Below, piece by piece: positions 48,333 through 59,758 of a stretch of 64,000 nucleotides of DNA (position 1 is the first letter of the stretch; every line of letters starts with the position of its first letter). The translations under genes and the position numbers were made by a program. The notes under the pieces are model-generated. The model saw only the letters and a list, made by a program, of their open reading frames with translations. It searched no databases and was not told the origin of the DNA. The DNA is from Gyromitra esculenta (taxonomy: Eukaryota; Ascomycota; Pezizomycetes; Pezizales; Discinaceae). The stretch is from contig JBCAML010000016.1 of assembly GCA_038503075.1 (NCBI GenBank), positions 620,001 to 684,000 of the forward strand, read 5' to 3'.

Positions 48333-49966
48333 ATGGCATCAACTCCGCTTTTACGTCGAGCTCTACTTTACGGTAAATGGCTGCAATTGCCTATCTGCCT
48401 CTTTTCAATCCATTAAAGGTGGTTTGATATGAGCGCTTTATGCTTCTGCTGACTCGCAAGCCGGAGGCAGTCCCCGGTTCCAGTCAAAAGATGCTGGAGA
48501 AGTCAAGGAATTTGAATGTGGATTGTGTTGTAAGGCCTATGATTCTTATGTTTCTAATGTTATGCATTTCTTCCTGATCTTTTTCCCTTTTTTCTCGCTT
48601 CGGAAACTTGGATTACTGGAACACGATACCACGTATCTAGAGTAGAGTGGTATTCAAAATATGCATGCTGAGCTTATCCCGGGTGTTGGTTTCGATTCTA
48701 CTAATCCAGATTGAAATTTTTACTACTTTACCCTAAGGAGGCAGAACCCTAAATCTTGTTCTAAATTTGGACTCTCACAACTGCTTCTCTGCTTCTTTTT
48801 GCCTCCGTTATTTGGGGATCTCCCACTTGTTGTGCAAATCTTCTCAATTACCCTGAACGGATTGTTCATCCCTAGTTCCCCAATTGGCGTGAGATCTCAA
48901 CTTGCCGATAGTAACAATCCTTGATATATATCTCAGACATACGACTTGGAAGACGCAGTTACTGTCTCAGAAAAGCCTGCAGCGCGATCCCGTATCCGTG
49001 CCATTCTGTCGCAGCCCCGAGTCCCTGGGATTCGCGAGCAAGCTGTTCGCGTAAACTCGATTGGGACTAAACTTGCCCTAGATGACCTCCAAGAAGTGGT
49101 ACGTACCTTACTTTCGGAACAAAGATAAAGCTTGTGCGCATGGAGAAAACTGACCAATGGGCAAAAAGCTGCAAGCACCAAACCTGGATTCCATCGTGAT
49201 CCCGAAAGTCGAAAGTGCATCGGACATGTATGATATCTGCGGCTTACTTTACATGCTGTTTCAATTCACACGATTCTAATGTTAAGTCAGTACGTTTGTT
49301 GCCAATGTTCTCGACCATTCAAATCATCCCAATAAAGAAAATTTCAAAATCATTGGTACTCCACACCCGGTTACCGTTACCAAGTCAGCTAAGCAGCTAA
49401 GGGATATATAAACAGCCCTTATCGAGTCCGCACGCGCCGTGATGGATATTCGGGCTATTTGTGCCTCCTCTTCACGTCTCAGCGGTCTTATATTTGCTGC
49501 AGAAGACTTTGCACTCGATCTTTCCCTCACGCGCAGTCCCTCCTTGACTGAATTCCTCTTCGCGCGGCAAACTATTGTTGCTGCTGCTCGTGCTTATAAT
49601 CTTCCTTCTGCTATTGACTTAGTATGTACTGACTATAAGGATACAACTGATGACGGGCCGCTGGCAAGGGAATGTAAGGACGGTGCAGCGATGGGGTTCA
49701 ATGGAAAACAAGTTATTCACCCGAGCCAAGTGGAACGAGTGCATAAGATGTTTCTACCAAATGAGGAGAGAGTGAGAGATGCAGTGAGGGTGCTGGTTGC
49801 GGAGAGAAGGGCAGAGGAATTAGGGAAAGGGAGTTGGACGTTGGACGGGAAGATGGTCGATGCGCCAGTTGTCGGAGCGGCGAAAAAGGTGGTCGAGAAG
49901 GCAACACTAGGAGGGATGGACGTCAAGAAGTTTTGGGATGAAGAGAAGGATACGAAACCGGAGTAA
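48333..49966 (+). CDS. citrate lyase beta-like protein (CLYBL, HpcH/HpaI aldolase fold), 6 exons
   Basis: Exons 48333-48372, 48471-48529, 48937-49098, 49169-49227, 49291-49355 and 49416-49966 encode 311 residues. Family motifs in order: [22 protein letters not shown], a segment beginning [32 protein letters not shown] and AAEDFALDL (Mg2+-binding Glu/Asp), then [18 protein letters not shown] enzymes split citramalyl-CoA to acetyl-CoA and pyruvate in mitochondria and are a side arm of itaconate and C5 metabolism. The N-terminus ([13 protein letters not shown]) is short and basic, compatible with a weak mitochondrial leader. Intron 2 is 407 bp, far longer than the others here. The C-terminal Lys/Glu-rich extension is ordinary for fungal members. 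Confidence 0.92.
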
Positions 49967-52940
49967 ACTAACTTCGTCTGCGTTTTGCAGTACTACGGGG
50001 CCCTAAGTCTGGCATCCATCGGGACCATCCGTACACATCGACAGATTCGCCGATAAGATATCTGCAATAAATACAATCGCTATACCGAGATATGTCTATA
50101 AACAGACTCCAACCAGGAATCAAGTGCTCGCCGTATTCTAGTTGACATTGGTGATATCTGCCCTTAAGGATCATAAGAAAAAGCGGAAGACATTTCCATA
50201 CTTAGGTGCCAACCATTTTTCGCTATTCCTGCCCATGGAGGTATGCCGTTTACCCTATGCACTGTAGATACCCTTAGTTACTTACCTGCGATATAAGGTT
50301 CGAGGTATAAATGCCTAGAGTCTGAATATCTATGAGAAAGCGAGCCGCGATTATTTTGTAAAGTCCCAAGCTATTTCTGAGCAACAATACGTGATTGTGT
50401 TTAGTAATGACCTATGAAACAAGCAACTATGTGCATTGTTTAACAATTGCCTCTCCTAGATTTCTTTCCTATATATTTCTTTTGAGTATTCCTCCACTCC
50501 CGCCTTTTCCTTTGTGCTGTTGAGCGCCAAAAAGTCCACCCTGATGTCTCACAATATATCTATTCCCCACCATACTGGAGATATAAAGATATTCACTCTG
50601 TGGTAACACTAATATGGTTGATAGAACACCTTATGAGAAGGTAAAAATATTGCCACGTAATATTCTTAGCATTTCCCACATACTCGTGGCGAGATTCACT
50701 ACAGCACCCTCTCTGCTGCGGTTCCATACAATTGCAACCCAATGACGATACAGTCAAACAAATTACATGCAGTTTATAGCAAACAAACAACTCAACCTTT
50801 ATGCTCGGCCAAAAAAACATGCTCCGGCTATTTACTCGATGTCAAACCCGTTGCAGCACTGCCTAACAACGTAGCTAACCCAAGGGATACATTATGACGC
50901 CCATTTACAATAGCTTACTCGAAGCAGAGAAAACAGAAGGCTTCTATTGATGCCAGTATTGGAGCCAGAAATAGTGAACTCCTGGGACTAGTGATCGCCT
51001 GGTAAGTCACTCAACCTGTAGTGGAGTTGCTGTTGGTTGTACCAGCGAACGGTTGAAATAATGAGATCGTATTAACACATTAGGTGGCAATGTGCTCACT
51101 GCCTAAGTGGGCACGGCTCGTATTTGTTTAAATTTTTATTATCCTCCTCAGATACCCCGTTCTTTTGCCTATCAGTCATTCTGCCACCAACACTCGTGCT
51201 TGCCGGGGGAATGCGAATGTCATTGGCGATACGGAAATGGAAATCGTTTCCTCGAACATGAGTAGTCACTCGATTTTGTTTTAGTATAGCAATACTTCCC
51301 TTCGCCGGTAAGGTAAGGTAAGGTAAGATTCATTCATCGCATGCAACCCTAGGGTTATGGCGGTCGAACAATAGCTAGTAGCAAAAAGCGAAGAGCAAAA
51401 ACAAAAACACCACTAATCTGACTCGGCATTTCCGCAATGCTGGACGTCCACTGTCTCTGCCCAAAATGGTAAACACAAAACAATCTATATCCTATACACC
51501 GTATTCACTATCTTCCTCTTCTTCGCCCTTTCTGCCTGTTCCAACCACTTCTTCCCCAACACTTCATCACCTTTCTCACCATAATTCCTCTCACACATCC
51601 ACCCTCAAGAATCAAACTTCGTCGCCTCTACACCTTTCCACGTGTGAGAGTGTACTTCCAGCCTTGAGGGTTGGTGTTCTAAGTCCTTCTTTTAGATACC
51701 TGAGCTAGGACGGCTCTGTCCCTTTCGGGAACTCTCAGAGGTAAAACGAGTCCGACAACCGAGCGAAATGACCCCGGGATACGCTACTCACACTACGTCT
51801 ACTGCAGCAGTCCGAACAAGGCCAACGATCTCTAGGACAACCCCTCCTGCCGACAATGCACAAACGACCGCAGCGGGCGCACGCAACTCGTTCGTTACAA
51901 TACCAAACCAGGATCACACGGAATTACATCAAACTCTCCCTCTTAGTAGGTGTCTATTCATCGGTGTAGGAATCCACATGATAGATTCACTGGCGAACAC
52001 ACGCAATATAGGTGACATACACACTCTTCCCAAGTGACACTTACTCCAGCTCATTCCTGCACTTGCATTGAAGGCCCGTTCGTTAAGCGGGAGGTGATTT
52101 CTAAAGCAGAACTTCCACAAGGTTACGAAATGCCTACTTCATCTACGGAAACGCGCGACGCAGGCGTCACAGGCACCTAGCCTCACATGTTTACACCTTA
52201 AGCCCCTCAGCCTGGCAGGCCTTAACGCATGTTCCGCCTGGACGCAACTGCAGCGGGACCGACGTGGGCGAACTGTCCTCTCGAGCCACTGCCATGGCTG
52301 TGCCAGTACAAATTCCCACGACAATGCTACGGCTCACCGCGGTTGTTTACTCCCGCAGCTTCCCGTTACCGTCCCCTCCCTTTTGCACTAGGGCCGGGTC
52401 GGGCCTCACCACGTCTCGCTACTACGACCTAGCATCACCTCGTTACCGTGATCTAAGTTCAAAGCAACTAACCAATCATGCACGAAGGTAAGGGATCTTG
52501 GCCAATGCCCCTGCCCGAATGCTTGACGACAGGTGACCTAGAGTAACCCCAGTCCTAAACACTTAAGCACGCAGCTGGGTTGCCTTCGCGACCTTTACAT
52601 CTACTGGTTTCGATGCCCACTTTCGCCTCGTTACCGCTGTGGATGGCCCGCCCATGTTACTGTATCGCCCCGGCAGACAAACTCCGGTAGTCTTGTTTTG
52701 ACGCAGCACTGCTACCGACTTTTCACATCGGCGCTGGGTAAGGATTTGCACCTTATGGGCATTACTGTCGGTTAGTTTTCAGGATACGCTGGAGGAGTTC
52801 TTCCTGTCTTCGGAGTTTGGGTTTACACCCAAGTCCGCGCCTCCAGCGCCTTCTCTATCCCCCATCGACCATGCACCTATCCACTCACACATGTCGACAA
52901 GTCCCACATACTCCATCAGCAAAAAAAATGAATGGCGCCC
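49967..52940. other. accessory spacer, no recognised gene
   Basis: AT-rich to about 51450 and then increasingly GC-rich. A GGTAA pentanucleotide repeat (four units) lies at 51307-51327. The frames 51466-51708 (+, Ser/Thr/His-rich) and 51768-52037 (+) are low-complexity. The GC-rich stretch 51770-52760 has open frames on both strands without recognisable motifs; decayed transposon DNA is possible. Confidence 0.4.
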
Positions 52941-52959
52941 CGTCCTCCCACTGCATTGG

Positions 52960-53035
52960 GCGGCTAGGGCGATCGGGGCGGAATATAGCCCTCCCTCGGG
53001 TACTTTTTCGCGCCCTCCTGTCCGGGCGCAGGGCT
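52960..53035 (+). repeat. copy 1 of a GGGCGGAAT-x-TAGCCCTCC module
   Basis: The block GGGCGGAATATAGCCCTCC (near 52976) followed ~25 bp later by GGGCGCA recurs near 54035 as GGGCGGAATGTAGCCCTCC followed by GGGCGCA, immediately before the copia fragment. Both copies are preceded by CATTGGGCGG or a close form. The repeat unit's full length and origin are unclear. Confidence 0.5.
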
Positions 53036-53227
53036 CTAGCAGGTCGGCTGCCCTGGGCGAGGCCTTGGGGAGGGCGCTCTGCCTGGAGGTTGTGTGCGGG
53101 CTATTGAGATCCGGACGGCGCTTGGTGCCTGGCCTGGAGCTCGCTCCCACACTTTTTGGCTCGCTTTGGTATTAGTCTATTGATCTATATAACTCCCGTT
53201 CTATATACATGGATCTAATGCTTTAGG

Positions 53228-53612
53228 GAGCAGGGGGAAACTGGGACTGATCCGGGCGGGGAAGCGCGCAGGAAAGCGGGCGCCGAGGCAGGCAGGAAAG
53301 CGAGCAGGAAAGCAAGCAGGAAGTAGGCGCCGACGCAGGCCGGAGAGCAGGAAGGGGGTCTGGCTGGCGAGGGCTGGCTGGCGAGCGGGCAGGAAACAGG
53401 CCCCGGAGCAGTCAGGAAAACGGGCAGGAGAACAGGCCCTAAATCGGGCCCTGAAGCACGCAGGAAGCAGGCAGGAAAATAAACGCCTAAGCGAGCAGGT
53501 AAGCAGGTAAACAGGTACGAAAGCAGACAGGAAACAGACCCCAAAGCAAGCTGGAGAGCATACAAGAAACAGGTGCTTTAGCGAGCAGGAAAGCAGACGC
53601 CGAAACAGGCGG
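53228..53612. repeat. GC-rich irregular minisatellite of GCAGGAAA-type units
   Basis: About 385 bp built from variants of GCAGGAAA, GCGGGCAGGAAA and ACAGGCCCCGAAGC, repeating every ~8-14 bp with a vaguer higher-order period. The antisense strand stays open and would encode Ala-Cys-Phe-Pro-Ala-Arg repeats (frames to 154 codons), a by-product of the repeat. The sequence differs sharply in composition from the flanks. Confidence 0.75.
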
Positions 53613-53782
53613 ATCCCAACAGGGGGGGGTTCGAAAGCCCAAAGACCTTGGGCACCAGAACACACATGACGTTGGCACTATTCGCCTATGGAGAGGCAGG
53701 GGTGGAGAATAGTGGGAGATTGCGGCGTCGTCGGGGCAACGCCGCCTAGCGAGGTCGGATAACCCCTGCGCAGGTAGGGTAA

Positions 53783-53930
53783 CCATGGGTTAGGGTTCGA
53801 CCTTTGCTGCTCTCGCGAGAATTCTCTAAGTCCCTAGGGTCAGGGTTTCGACTTAGCAATTTTCGCGAAGTCAATTTTTTTTAAATCTTTTTTTCTCTAA
53901 GTCCCAGGGCTAGGGTTGCGCAGGGCACCG
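53783..53930 (+). repeat. degenerate repeat with TTAGGG-like cores
   Basis: Three related segments carry GGGTTAGGGTTCGAC (~53788), AGGGTCAGGGTTTCGAC (~53837) and AGGGCTAGGGTTGCG (~53907). The last two are preceded by TCTCTAAGTCCC. CTCTCGCGAGAA and TTTTCGCGAA follow the first two. They form a degenerate tandem array of roughly 60-70 bp units; the TTAGGG-like cores may be chance or telomere-derived. Confidence 0.5.
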
Positions 53931-54028
53931 GGAGAGCGCTGTAGAGAAAAAGGTTTCCAGGCACGCGACTGGGGAAGAAAACCTCTGGGTGGGAGGGTCA
54001 AAAGCGCGGCCTGCGGGCGACCTGAAAC

Positions 54029-54078
54029 TCATTGGGCGGAATGTAGCCCTCCTAGGCGTTAGTTTGTGTCTGGGCGCA
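54029..54078 (+). repeat. copy 2 of the GGGCGGAAT-x-TAGCCCTCC module
   Basis: Second copy of the module near 52960, ending within about 15 bp of the point where copia-type protein similarity begins (~54093). It may mark the left junction of the truncated element. Confidence 0.5.
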
Positions 54079-54089
54079 TTTTTTTTTGC

Positions 54090-54861
54090 TGATGTATCTA
54101 GTACTGAAGCTAAATATATTGCCTACTCGGAGACTGCTAAGGAAGCTATTTGGTTACGCCGATTATTGGACGAACTGCAACCTACGAACAGCTCTAAATC
54201 ACCCCAAGTTATCTACGCTGATAATCAGAGCTCTATGAAGCTAGCTCAGAATCCACGCCTCCACGATCGAACGAAGCATATAGATATCAAGTATCACTTT
54301 ATTCGGGAAGCTTGCGATAAAGACTTGATTGATTTGAGCTATCTTCCAACCGGCGATATGACGGCAGATATCATGACAAAGGCATTATCGAAGGATCTTC
54401 ATTGGAGGCACACGTATGGAATGGGATTGAAGGACCCTAATAGGATATCAGATTTGAGTGGGAGTATAGATTGGTAGAAACCCTGTCGGCAGTCATAGGC
54501 GTACTCTTTTCCCTTACCTAGCTAATTGTGGGAGGGTCTTTAACGAAGCTCCTATGGCTGGCCATATTTTATTTTTGTATAGATCATGATGGATTTATGT
54601 TGGTATTAGATGTACAGAGAATTGTAGATATTTGATCATTGGGAAGAGTGGGAGTGTTGGAAATGACTTCCTCATATGTAGGGCTCCGGTGCTCGACCGG
54701 AGGCCTGTGAGAAGTCTCGAGGGAAGAGCTCTCGGCGTCTCTCGGCGGGAGCTCAGGAAGGAAAAGAACGAGTACCCTGGGGGCCCGAATATGTAGTATA
54801 TAGAGGGGGGAAGGCGGAGCCTTCCCCCAGCAAGCAATTAATCAATCGAGCTTTTACAACA
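54090..54861 (+). mobile_element. 5'-truncated Ty1/copia retrotransposon, RNase H end plus 3' LTR
   Basis: The element keeps only the end of pol (54093-54477), a stretch to a purine-rich tract (GGGAAGAGTGGGAG, 54641-54654) and an LTR starting TGTTGGA at 54655. The LTR is best ended at TTACAACA (54861), giving 5-bp inverted TGTTG/CAACA ends and 207 bp. No 5' LTR, gag, protease, integrase or reverse transcriptase was found upstream, so the copy is a dead fragment. The LTR end is uncertain: GTATCTG near 54941 resembles a primer-binding start, though 80 bp further on. Confidence 0.78.
54093..54477 (+). pseudogene. copia pol C-terminal (RNase H) fragment
   Basis: The plus frame reads SSTEAKYIAYSETAKEAIWL, RRLLDELQ, VIYADNQSSMKLAQNP, HDRTKHIDIKYHFIRE and ADIMTKALSKD before a TAG at 54475. 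These are the standard landmarks of Ty1/copia RNase H, retaining the Glu and later Asp residues. The N-terminal Asp of the catalytic set lies outside the fragment, so it cannot be active. The residues before SSTEAK do not look like copia protein and come from the adjoining repeat DNA. The open frame without stops suggests a fairly recent insertion or truncation. Confidence 0.88.
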
Positions 54862-55347
54862 GCCACACATCGAGTAACATTGAGTGATATTCGGTGAATT
54901 GATGTTTACCACGGTTTTTCCGGCACCCGCAGCCACTTGGTATCTGTATAGACTACATGCAACAGAGGGGGTATGCATCAAGAAAAGTATCACGAAAACG
55001 GAAGAGAGGAACTTTGGTAGTCTAGACTAATTATTAGAAAGTTTGAGGGTGAAGGTATTCTTACTGCGAGTGACAGTTCATAGCTCTGCCGTGGAACCAC
55101 ATACAAAACAAACACACCGGACTAAATCGGACTAAATACATGCTACAAACCCTGCCCTAGGAATCAATGCGAGTGTTATGCCCCATCCGATCAACCTAAG
55201 TTAACAGGAAAAGATTCTCATCCCACCCCCACCCCCCAAACGAAGAAAAATATGTCCATGATTACCGGACTACAAATCTATCGTTTCTATAGTACATTCG
55301 ATTGCTCTTAACCAACCATTCGCTTCCCTATCGTTCATCTATAGAGT
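54862..55347. other. spacer between the copia LTR and ATG6 3' end
   Basis: AT-rich without coding frames. The region before 55348 is the ATG6 3' flank on the minus strand. Confidence 0.45.
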
Positions 55348-56915
55348 CTATGATCCACCCGACCTCCTTGCATATGCCGCGTTACTATCACCAAAGTTAG
55401 CTCAAATACCTATCCGTGTTATAAGAGATAGGATAAAAGCACTCACCTGGTATGCGCTAACAAAAATTTAACACAAGTAAGCGTATATTTACACGCCCTC
55501 GTCCATGCTTCATCCTGATTAAAAGCCAGACGTATACAGCTATCTCCAATCTTATCCTTCACAATACGATATGGTAACTTCATCTCGCTATCCGTCTTCT
55601 CCACAAACTCACCTAGCTGCCTTAAGCATTCCAAAAATGCCACCATCGCAAGGTCAAACTTCCGATGCATAAACATGCGCCCCAGTGGTATATCACCTGA
55701 TGAAAAGAGCTCTAGTGTCGTTATCTTGACCTCACCACTTGAAGACGGAGGATCCAATTTCTCGATCCGAGATGACGAGCCCATGGGCCGCAGCCGGTAC
55801 GAGTCGAGCGTGAACATGAGTTTATCGGCAATAGTAGCAAGGAGTAATAGCGTCTGGCCCCACGCTGCATTTATCTCAGTCCACTCCACGGGCTGAGTGG
55901 GGAGACGTCCCAGACGCAACCCGTTAATAGTGCCGAAATACCCATCATGCCCAATACAAAATGTGTCGTTATAGACATTCGTGCGCTGTAGCTTCTCGAG
56001 TTGTTTCGAATCATGATCGTATTGGAGGTTGACACCGTCTCGCTCATTCTGGAACTCCTCGAGACGCAGGCTAAAGCTATTGCGTTCCCTCCAGAACTCT
56101 TCCTCTTCCTCGTCGAGTGCTTTGCTTTCTTCCTCGAGGCCGCGAATCTCGGCTTCCATTTCGGCACGCTGCTGCTCAGTGGCTTGGAGTTCACGTAATG
56201 CAGCTTCTTCCTCAGCATGGAGGGCGCGGATCTCCTTTTCGGCAGCTTCACGCTCGGATTCTGTCGGAACAGAAGCGTTAACGCCTTTCAGGAAGTCGAC
56301 ATATGCGTCGCGCTCACGGGTGGCGTTAGAAAGGCGTTTGGTGAGTCCATCTAGGAGAAGGTCGGTACATTCCGAGCAGATGGGATGATCAATATCTGAA
56401 CGTGCTGAGAGAATGTCAAACAGCGATGCAGATGTCTTCATCTGATGCGACAAAGCATTTTGGTCCTGTGGGTGCAGAGGTGAGTCTGCATGTGGGTGAT
56501 CGCTGCTGTAGTGTCGTGATGGAAAAGGTGCAGCGACTTGCGACTGCGTCAGCATTACGTAGGATTCAGCCGGGTTCTGGTATATTGATTTTGAGGAAGC
56601 GGTAGAGTATCGCGGGAAAGTACGGGTAGGGGTAGTGCGTTTGAGGATGGGGGCGGTAGCATGTTGAGTGGCCTTGTCATATGTCTCGCGCCGTTCGAGG
56701 GGGTAGGGAGGTTTGGACGATAGCGAGAAGGAGTCAGGTGTGGTAGAGTTGGAGGTTCCTAGCGAAGTTCATGAGTCTGTGCTCGGTCAGGGTGAGGCTG
56801 GCTTGGAGCGTGGTAGTGGGGGGATTTTACCAACAAGGAGATTGAAGGCAGCAGGACTGAGGTCCTCGAGGGAACCATGGAGCTTGATGGGTTGGCGACA
56901 CTTCTGGCACTTCAT
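55348..56915 (-). CDS. ATG6: Atg6/Vps30 (Beclin 1), PI3-kinase complex subunit, 3 exons
   Basis: Exons from high to low: 56915-56831, 56758-55447 and 55384-55348; 477 residues. The N-terminus MKCQKCRQPIKLHGSLEDL has the family's CxxC pair, and a second pair (HPICSEC) lies near residues 156-159. A long Glu-rich coiled coil covers about residues 165-305, followed by the evolutionarily conserved domain: YNDTFCIGHDGYFGTINGLR, LGRLPTQPVEWTEINAAWGQ, LLLATIADKL, then LPYRIVKDKIGDSCIRLAF, and TCVKFLLAH near the end. Atg6 holds together Vps34, Vps15 and Atg14 or Vps38 for autophagy and endosomal sorting. The small last exon is supported by the AG-T codon joint yielding LLAHTSNAA. Intron 1 has a GTAAAA donor. 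Confidence 0.96.
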
Positions 56916-57537
56916 GATGGGTAGAAGGGGCGAGAGAGTGGGGACGCTGGAGACAGAATAGATGAGGTGGTAGAGAGAGATGTGAGAAGAGCTGGTGGTG
57001 GTGGTGATGTGAAGATGGAGAATAGGAGCTGTGGTGAGCTGTGGTGAGCTGTAGTGGTGGTGGAGAGTCACGATAGTCGATAAGAACGGCGGCTCTGCTG
57101 AGTGGCGGGTGACGGCAGCTTGTGTGGCTGAGGCAGTGCAGATAACCTAACCCTGGGGATATAGAGTATTCCCACCAACATCAATCAACACCAACACCAA
57201 CACCAACATCAACATCAACACCAGCACCAGCACAATCCACTCAAAGGCTTTTATAGCATCTAAATACTCATAGCTACAAACTTCACCGAGACGACACAAC
57301 TACCACCGGCCCACCGCAGTGACTAAACATACCCGCCGAGTGATGATCCGTGCCGCAAGACTGCTGACTCAGCGACAGCAGCGACAGCCTCACACGTGAC
57401 AGTTGAGGCTCTTATGTGGCATCACCCACGGACCACCCAGCTGCTCTCCGAGGCCGCGTCAACCCAACAAGATAGCAGAACCCAGAGACAATCCAATCGA
57501 AACAAACACTCAATCCTCGATCAACACCGAGAAATAA
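56916..57537. promoter_or_regulatory. divergent promoter region, ATG6 and TVP23
   Basis: About 620 bp with simple repeats: three GTGGTGAGCT-type units at about 57029-57058 and a CAACAC/CAACAT hexamer run at about 57179-57233. The CAACAC run lies within likely leader or promoter DNA. No named factor site is claimed. Confidence 0.5.
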
Positions 57538-58536
<999 letters not shown>

Positions 58537-59240
58537 TAGGTACCTAAAGCGTGGGGCGGAAGATGGTGGATGGCTTCTATCTAGCAAGTTGAGTAAATTG
58601 AGTTGATAGCCCAGGTAGAGCTTTGAAGAGATGGGCTGGGATGAAGGAGTGTGTTAATATGGCGTTTTGTTTTTTGATACTTTGATAACTTTTTAAAAAA
58701 AATGAAGAATTATGCTTTTCTTTTTCTTTTTCTAGACTCCTGTTTAGAAACTTAGCTAACTGTTAGAATCACGACTTCTCACTCGCGCGATTGATCATGG
58801 GCTGCGATTGGCTGATAACGGGTTTTTTTCAATAACTGATAGCTTCTTTCCGCCACTTATCTATAATGGCAAGCTACATATACTATCAAGCATCTCTCAG
58901 CTCTCCTGTCTCTCTCATTCGCCCCTAACTCCGGCACCTTGATGCCGATCGACCATCCTCATCAGGGCTTCTGGTTGGCCCTCCCCGAGGCCCTCTTTGG
59001 TATTTCTATACAAGTGGGAGATTTTCCCCGCCGACTCAAGTTCCCCCACGACAGCAACGAACACAATAAGATCCAAAACGAGATCAGGAGCATATAAAAA
59101 TAGTACCGGTTTTACGCAGGAAACGAGGACAGGGAAAAGGAGCGCCCCCCCACCTTTCTTTTTTTTTTTTTCCAGCATCGCATAGGTATTATTGATGCGA
59201 TAAGTCATAGACTCTCACTCGAACACGTGATGAAGTTTAC
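58537..59240. other. TVP23 3' flank and spacer
   Basis: T/A-rich 3' flank followed by sequence with frames under 100 codons and no family resemblance. A T run precedes the solo LTR. Confidence 0.45.
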
Positions 59241-59424
59241 TGTTGGAGAAGCTTCCTAATACGGGGCGTGGCTTCGGAGTCGGAAATGATTGAGAGACAG
59301 ATACCCGAGCACATGGGCACTTGGGTACCCGAGAGAGCTATTTAGATAGGGGCCGTATGCCCACTTCAAGCAATACAAGTAATAGAGTCTTCTATTCCTC
59401 CCTATGCGCCCCAATATTACAACA
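59241..59424. mobile_element. solo LTR with 5-bp target duplication
   Basis: A 184-bp segment starts TGTTGGAGAAGC and ends TTACAACA, with TGTTG/CAACA inverted ends as in the copia LTR at 54655. It is flanked on both sides by the direct repeat TTTAC (59236-59240 and 59425-59429), the 5-bp target duplication of an LTR-retrotransposon insertion. No internal coding sequence is present, so it is a solo LTR left by recombination. Its body differs from the 54655 LTR, so it is a related but separate family. Confidence 0.8.
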
Positions 59425-59758
59425 TTTACATTACTTATTCTTGCTATTGCAGTTCATCCTATAAATGTCGCCTTTAGCGAGTTAGGTGAGGATAGATTAC
59501 AAAGTGGGGTTGCGACAACGCAAGTAGGCGACTAAAGGCCGCTATTTAAATTACCACGGGTCTGGGGAAAGGTATCGCCAACACCCCCTAGTCTCATGCT
59601 ACCTGCAGTACCCATCTGGCGAAAACATACAAAACATTGATATATTAGGTATTCGAAGCTATAATGCGGTAGGAAAAGGTATCGTTAATGATTACAACCG
59701 GGTATCTCATGAGAAAAAAAAAATCTCCTTCTTTAGCCCTTCCCAACTCGGGAAGCAT
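59425..59758. other. spacer and 3' flank of the DUF1295 gene
   Basis: AT-rich sequence between the solo LTR and the stop codon of the minus-strand DUF1295 gene. No gene or repeat was recognised. Confidence 0.45.

Noticed and set aside
51466..51708. ATG followed by GTAAAC, resembling the UMP1 ATG-only exon
   Set aside because: No downstream acceptor gives a recognisable protein; the frame is low-complexity Ser/Thr/His.
53201..53665. Cys/Pro/Phe-rich 116-154 codon frames on the minus strand
   Set aside because: They arise from the minisatellite; overlapping frames show the same repeat composition and none has a domain.
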